Shown: positions 60,255 to 64,000 of the stretch, piece after piece
How positions within the stretch are numbered: position 1 is the stretch's first letter
Layout of the letters: each line of letters starts with the position of its first letter
The notes under the pieces: generated by a model
What the model was told of the DNA's origin: nothing
The model's input: the letters and a program-made list of their open reading frames with translations, nothing else
Databases searched by the model: none
NCBI GenBank assembly: GCA_958296065.1
Contig: CATQHX010000074.1
Location: 62,001-126,000, forward strand
Length of the DNA stretch: 64,000 nucleotides
Direction: 5' to 3'
Source: Vicinamibacterales bacterium
Lineage (GTDB): Bacteria; Acidobacteriota; Vicinamibacteria; Vicinamibacterales; UBA8438
Made by a program: the position numbers and the translations under genes

Positions 60255-61007
60255 CCCCCTACCTCCCAGTCTGCCACTGGTCGAATCCGACGGTGCGGTC
60301 GAGCGTTGATGACCACCACCCGCGGCGCCGCCGCATCGAGCTGCAGGGGTCGCCCGACGGTCGTACGCGGTCACCAACGCCGCCGGCTGATGCGTGGGAG
60401 CTGTGCAGGGGACGATGCGAATGCGTCTCTCGGCACCACGACGTATGATGGCTGCGTGACAGCGACGCGGAGACGACGGTCGGCAGCACTTTCCCGATGT
60501 TGTGGGGTACACCGTGGTATTCGTTCTCGGCACGTACCCGTAAACACAGGCGTATTCAGGTATTTACAGCGGTGTCCGTGTTGACCTTGCCGGAGCGCGA
60601 TGCTGTTCCGTAGTGTTCCGCAGGAGGCCGACAATCCTCTACCTCGTCGTCGAGCCCAATGGCCGGAGCCGCCACCCAGGTTGACGCGGAATGAACGGAC
60701 CCGACCTCGCGCTGTCGAAACCGGCCGGAACGCTGTGGCGAGCCATAGGCGACACCGTCCGCGACAGCCGCAGGGACCTGGCGCCAGGGCGCTCGTGAGC
60801 TACGCGGGCGCAGCCTGCCGGGAGAAACGCGAGCGGTTGGTGTTCGAGGCCGACGCGCGCGGTTTGAAGGCGTGGCGGACCGCGAAGTCTGCGATGAACC
60901 TGATACCGGGAAACGCGGCAGACGCCGACCACCAAAGCGCGGCGAGTGGGAAGGGACCCACGCTACCGGGCAGGGACCATGCGTACCAACGGTGAAAGGA
61001 GCACTGC
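60255..61007. other. 753-bp gap without a supported gene
   Basis: Several short open frames exist but none shows protein-like composition or a recognised domain. AAAGGAG lies just before the start at 61008. I see no repeat or hairpin of note. A promoter for the PQQ dehydrogenase gene is expected here but I could not single one out. Confidence 0.4.
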
Positions 61008-63002
61008 ATGTCGATACGGATCAACCGGCGCATCTGGAGCAGCCTGGTCATGGTTGCCATCTTGCTTGGCACGAGCGCCGTCGCCCCGGCGCAACAGGGC
61101 GCCCGGGACGGCGAGTGGCGGTACTACGGCGCAGACTCGGGCAGCACCAAGTACTCGTCCCTCGATCAGATCGACCGCGACAACGTCGCCGACCTGCAGA
61201 TCGCGTGGCGCTGGCGGACGGACAACTTCGGCCCCCGTGTCGACTTCAACTACCAGGCGACGCCGTTGGCGGTCGGCGGCGTGCTGTACACCTCCGCCGG
61301 CTGGCGGCGCAACGTGGTGGCCATCGACGGGGCCACCGGCGAGACGTTGTGGATGTACCGCCTCGACGAGGGCGAGCGCGGCGACGTCGCGCCGGTGCGG
61401 GCCAGCTCCGGCCGCGGCGTGGCGTACTGGACGGACGGACAGGACGACGAGCGGATCGTCCACGTCACGCGGGGGTACCGCCTCGTGGCCCTGGACGCGG
61501 GGACCGGGCTGCCGGTTCCCACCTTCGGCGAGCAGGGCGTGGTCGATCTGTTCCAGGGGATCAACGACGGGACCGACCGCCCGCCGGTCGAGCCCGGTCA
61601 GATCGGCCTGAACTCGCCCGCCCTCGTCGTCGGCGACGTGATCGTGGTCGGCGCGGCGCTGCGCGCCACCGCGCCCGCCCCCGAGTTCACCGCCGGGTTC
61701 GTCCGCGGCTTCGATGCGCGCACCGGCGAGCAGTTGTGGATCTTCCACACCATCCCGCAGCCGGGCGAGTTCGGCAACGACACCTGGGAGAACGACTCCT
61801 GGCGCTTCAGCGGCAACACCGGGGTGTGGGCCCCGATGTCGGCCGATCCCGAGCTGGGCTACGTGTACCTGCCGGTCGAGACCCCGACGAACGACCTCTA
61901 CGGCGGCCACCGGCCCGGCGACAACCTGTTCGCGGAGAGTCTGGTCTGCCTGGACGCCCGTACCGGCGAGCGGGTCTGGCACTACCAGCTCATCCACCAC
62001 GGCATCTGGGACTACGACATCCCGACCCCGCCCGCGCTGATCGACATCACCGTCGACGGCCGCGAGATCAAGGCCGTGGCGCAGGTGACCAAGCAGGCGT
62101 TCACCTATGTGTTCGACCGGGTCACGGGCGAGCCGGTCTGGCCGATTGAGGAACGCCCGGTACCCGCGTCGACGGTGCCCGGCGAGCAGGCCGCGCCTAC
62201 CCAGCCGTTTCCCACCCGGCCCGCCCCGTTCGACCGCCAGGGGGTGTCGAACGACGACCTCATCGATTTCACGCCGGAGCTGGCCGCCGAAGCGCGGCGC
62301 ATCGCATCGGAATATCAGCTCGGTCCCATCTACACGCCCCCTATCCTGGCGGGGCAGGACGGCCTGCGCGCCTTGCTGATGGTGCCGCAGATGACGGGGG
62401 GCGCGAACTGGCAGGGCGGTGCGGTGGACGCCGAGACGGGCATCCTCTACGTGGCCTCGGTCACCGCCCCCACCGTCGCCGGACTCGTCAACGACCCGAA
62501 CCGCTCGACGATGGACTTCGTGGGCGGCGGCGGCCGTAGGCGCGGCGCCGCCGCGCGGCAGGGGTGCGGCGAGATCGGACCGCTGGGCCTGCCCCTCATC
62601 AAGCCGCCGTGGGGACGCATCACGGCCATCGATCTGAACACTGGCGAGCACGTCTGGATGATCCCCAACGGCGACACGCCGGACTGCGTCCGGAACCACC
62701 CGGCCCTGAGCGGCGTCGACATCCCGCGGACGGGCAAGCCGGAGCGGAGCGGCATCCTCGTCACGAAGACGTTGGTCTTCGCCGGTGAAGGCGGCGGACT
62801 CTTCGCCACCCCCACCTGGGCCGGCGGCGAGATGTTCTACGCCTACGACAAGCAGACGGGCGAGACGATCTGGGAAATGGAGCTGCCCAAGCGCCAGAGC
62901 GGCGTGCCCATGACCTACATGATCGACGGCAAGCAGTACATCGCGATGGCGATGAGCGCCCGCGGCGAGCCGGCCGAGCTGGTGGCGCTGACGCTGCCGT
63001 AG
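61008..63002 (+). CDS. PQQ-dependent dehydrogenase (glucose-dehydrogenase-like)
   Basis: 664 residues, ATG after AAAGGAGCACTGC. Signal peptide (IWSSLVMVAILLGTSAVAPA). Propeller signatures: WRYYGADSGSTKYSSLDQID, GATGETLWMYRLDEGERGD, YWTDGQDDERIVHVTRGYRL, HHGIWDYDIPTPPALIDITV and GGANWQGGAVDAETGILYVA. The HHGIWDYDIPTPP segment is the active-site region of membrane-bound glucose-dehydrogenase-type quinoproteins and also has an Asp-Tyr-Asp. No haem motif is present, so electrons go to a separate cytochrome or quinone. The N-terminal fragment at the left edge of the window is a close relative. A terminator-like hairpin follows the stop. Confidence 0.9.
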   Translation: MSIRINRRIWSSLVMVAILLGTSAVAPAQQGARDGEWRYYGADSGSTKYSSLDQIDRDNVADLQIAWRWRTDNFGPRVDFNYQATPLAVGGVLYTSAGWRRNVVAIDGATGETLWMYRLDEGERGDVAPVRASSGRGVAYWTDGQDDERIVHVTRGYRLVALDAGTGLPVPTFGEQGVVDLFQGINDGTDRPPVEPGQIGLNSPALVVGDVIVVGAALRATAPAPEFTAGFVRGFDARTGEQLWIFHTIPQPGEFGNDTWENDSWRFSGNTGVWAPMSADPELGYVYLPVETPTNDLYGGHRPGDNLFAESLVCLDARTGERVWHYQLIHHGIWDYDIPTPPALIDITVDGREIKAVAQVTKQAFTYVFDRVTGEPVWPIEERPVPASTVPGEQAAPTQPFPTRPAPFDRQGVSNDDLIDFTPELAAEARRIASEYQLGPIYTPPILAGQDGLRALLMVPQMTGGANWQGGAVDAETGILYVASVTAPTVAGLVNDPNRSTMDFVGGGGRRRGAAARQGCGEIGPLGLPLIKPPWGRITAIDLNTGEHVWMIPNGDTPDCVRNHPALSGVDIPRTGKPERSGILVTKTLVFAGEGGGLFATPTWAGGEMFYAYDKQTGETIWEMELPKRQSGVPMTYMIDGKQYIAMAMSARGEPAELVALTLP

Positions 63003-63006
63003 GAGT

Positions 63007-63025
63007 CTGCCCGCGACGCGGGCAG
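63007..63025. terminator. hairpin after the PQQ dehydrogenase gene
   Basis: CTGCCCGC and GCGGGCAG are perfect 8-bp arms with a three-base loop, starting four bases after the stop codon. No T run follows. Confidence 0.5.
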
Positions 63026-63136
63026 GCGACTGGCGAGGGGTCGGTTGGGCCGCGATCGAAGCCCGCGGGCGACGACTATCGGGTCACGGATGTCTGTTGC
63101 CGGCTCCCGGGCCGAGACGGCGAGTTCGCCGTTCGA

Positions 63137-63172
63137 TTGACGGGCACGTGATGAGGTGGTCCAATGGACCAC
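63137..63172 (+). promoter_or_regulatory. promoter overlapped by a perfect palindrome (possible GntR/FadR-type operator)
   Basis: TTGACG at 63137-63142 and TCCAAT at 63160-63165 are 17 bp apart. The palindrome GTGGTCCAATGGACCAC (63156-63172) is perfect with a single central base and covers the -10 element. Its core TGGTCCAATGGACCA fits the TGGT-N-ACCA pattern of FadR-subfamily GntR repressors. It stands 175 bp upstream of the TonB receptor start. Confidence 0.5.
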
Positions 63173-63346
63173 GGTAGGGTCACGAATCAGGGAGGTGGTT
63201 CCGAAGCAGCAACCCCGCGTTGACGACAGCCGAACAGCAGGTACAGGTCGCGCCTGCAGAGCTCGAGTGCATTCCGGGATCCAGGGCGTGACCGTCGCCG
63301 CGGCGCCAGATGGCGTTGCGGCCGATGGGAGAGAGGAGGTCACCTC

Positions 63347-64000
63347 GTGTGTCAATTCTCCCGCTCGCCTTGGACGTTCGTCGTCGTCGGCTCCTTCCTG
63401 CTTGCGCCAGCCACGGCTTTCGCGCAAGGCATCTCCGGTGAGGTTACGGACAATACCGGCGGCGTGCTGCCGGGCGTGACCGTCATCGCCGCGAGCCCCG
63501 CCCTCATCGAAGGCGAACGGATCGCCATCACGGACAGCCAGGGCCTGTACTCGATCATCGACCTGCGGCCGGGCATCTACACCGTCACGTTCTCCCTGCC
63601 GGGCTTCACCACGGTCATCCGGGAGGCAATCGAGCTGTCGACGGGGGTCACGGCGAACATCGACTCGGCGATGTCGGTCGGCGGCATCGAGGAGACGATT
63701 ACCGTCACGGGCGCCACGCCGGTGGTCGACGTGCAGAACGTCCGGCGACAGACGGCGGTCACGGACGAAACGCTCTCCACGCTGCCGATGAGCACGAAGC
63801 ACGTCAACAACCTCGTCACGTTGACGCCGGGGTTCACGGGCCTGGCCGACGTGGGCGGCCGCTACAGCTCGCAGGTGGGCGGCTCGTTCCACGGGAAGCG
63901 AGGCACCAAGGTGGCGTTCGACGGCATGGGCGTCGAGAACACCTCCGGGAACAGCAGCTACCAGATCAACGCGGCGGCGATCGAGGAGATGGTGCTCCAG
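63347..64000 (+). CDS. TonB-dependent receptor with carboxypeptidase-regulatory domain, N-terminal part
   Basis: 218 codons, open at the right edge. Start at GTG 63347 with GGAGGT 7 bases upstream. Signal peptide (FVVVGSFLLAPATAFA, cut before QGISG), then a CarboxypepD_reg domain (GISGEVTDNTGGVLPGVTVI to YTVTFSLPGFTTVIREAIEL). The plug region follows: GGIEETITVTGATPVVDVQN, RRQTAVTDETLSTLPMST and VAFDGMGVENTSGNSSYQIN. These are standard for the large Acidobacteriota family of outer-membrane receptors that import oligosaccharides or other ligands using TonB energy. The barrel lies outside the window. The palindrome upstream suggests control by a repressor. Confidence 0.88.
   Translation, partial: MCQFSRSPWTFVVVGSFLLAPATAFAQGISGEVTDNTGGVLPGVTVIAASPALIEGERIAITDSQGLYSIIDLRPGIYTVTFSLPGFTTVIREAIELSTGVTANIDSAMSVGGIEETITVTGATPVVDVQNVRRQTAVTDETLSTLPMSTKHVNNLVTLTPGFTGLADVGGRYSSQVGGSFHGKRGTKVAFDGMGVENTSGNSSYQINAAAIEEMVLQ

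Noticed and set aside
60600..60995. Open frame of 131 codons in the 60-61 kb gap
   Set aside because: Arg/Pro/Ala-rich with no motif, typical of chance frames at this GC content.

Overview
The window is about 68% GC and almost entirely protein-coding. Its content points to an Acidobacteriota genome, probably a Vicinamibacteria-like lineage. Evidence for this is the abundance of PQQ beta-propeller dehydrogenases, a TolB-propeller/amidohydrolase fusion, a DUF5916-type outer-membrane protein, a carboxypeptidase-regulatory-domain TonB receptor, DUF6152, and many small secreted c-type cytochromes. This is an inference from gene families; no rRNA, tRNA or CRISPR array was recognised.

Layout. 0-5.4 kb: the 5' part of a PQQ dehydrogenase, a secreted lipocalin-like protein, an AraC regulator, a VapBC pair with a probable operator, a VanZ protein coupled to a secreted protein, and a kinase-like fragment. 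5.4-8.4 kb: a GAF-PAS-histidine kinase-receiver-winged helix protein and a divergent HU protein. 8.6-13.6 kb: a DMSO-reductase-type operon (dmsA-dmsB-dmsC-torD) in which both iron-sulfur subunits lack one expected cysteine. 13.7-19.2 kb: a coiled-coil protein, a decayed PIN-like gene with palindromic repeats, a 1149-residue propeller-amidohydrolase and a Sel1 protein. 19.2-24.1 kb: an alcohol dehydrogenase with the lanthanide-type Asp-Tyr-Asp signature, then a XoxJ-like binding protein fused to cytochrome c. A Uma2/DUF433/DUF5615 cassette sits directly after it, bracketed by a 60-bp direct repeat. 24.3-27.5 kb: a DASS anion transporter and an NCS2 permease with an extra C-terminal domain. 27.7-33 kb: a co-directional run of secreted and haem proteins. 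33-41.6 kb: a DUF2161 nuclease-like protein, two unusual haem-motif proteins, a second antitoxin/PIN pair, an N-terminal-cytochrome PQQ protein, a MITE and an exported protein.

41.6-50.6 kb is the accessory region: insertion-sequence remnants in both orientations, truncated genes, a lower-GC island with a tandem SagB-type oxidoreductase, fxsA, an addiction-module/RelE pair and a frameshifted IS. 50.7-64 kb returns to the core style: a YbdK-type ligase, a second NCS2 fusion, a DUF5916 protein, a second copy of the kinase-receiver-winged helix protein, a PQQ dehydrogenase, and the 5' part of a TonB receptor behind a strong palindrome.

How it fits together. The recurring theme is periplasmic oxidation: several PQQ enzymes and diheme or monoheme cytochromes feeding electrons to respiration, a DMSO-reductase-like respiratory complex, and outer-membrane uptake. 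The two kinase-receiver-winged helix proteins and the two NCS2 fusions are paralogous pairs lying 27-52 kb apart, so family expansion within this genome is visible directly.
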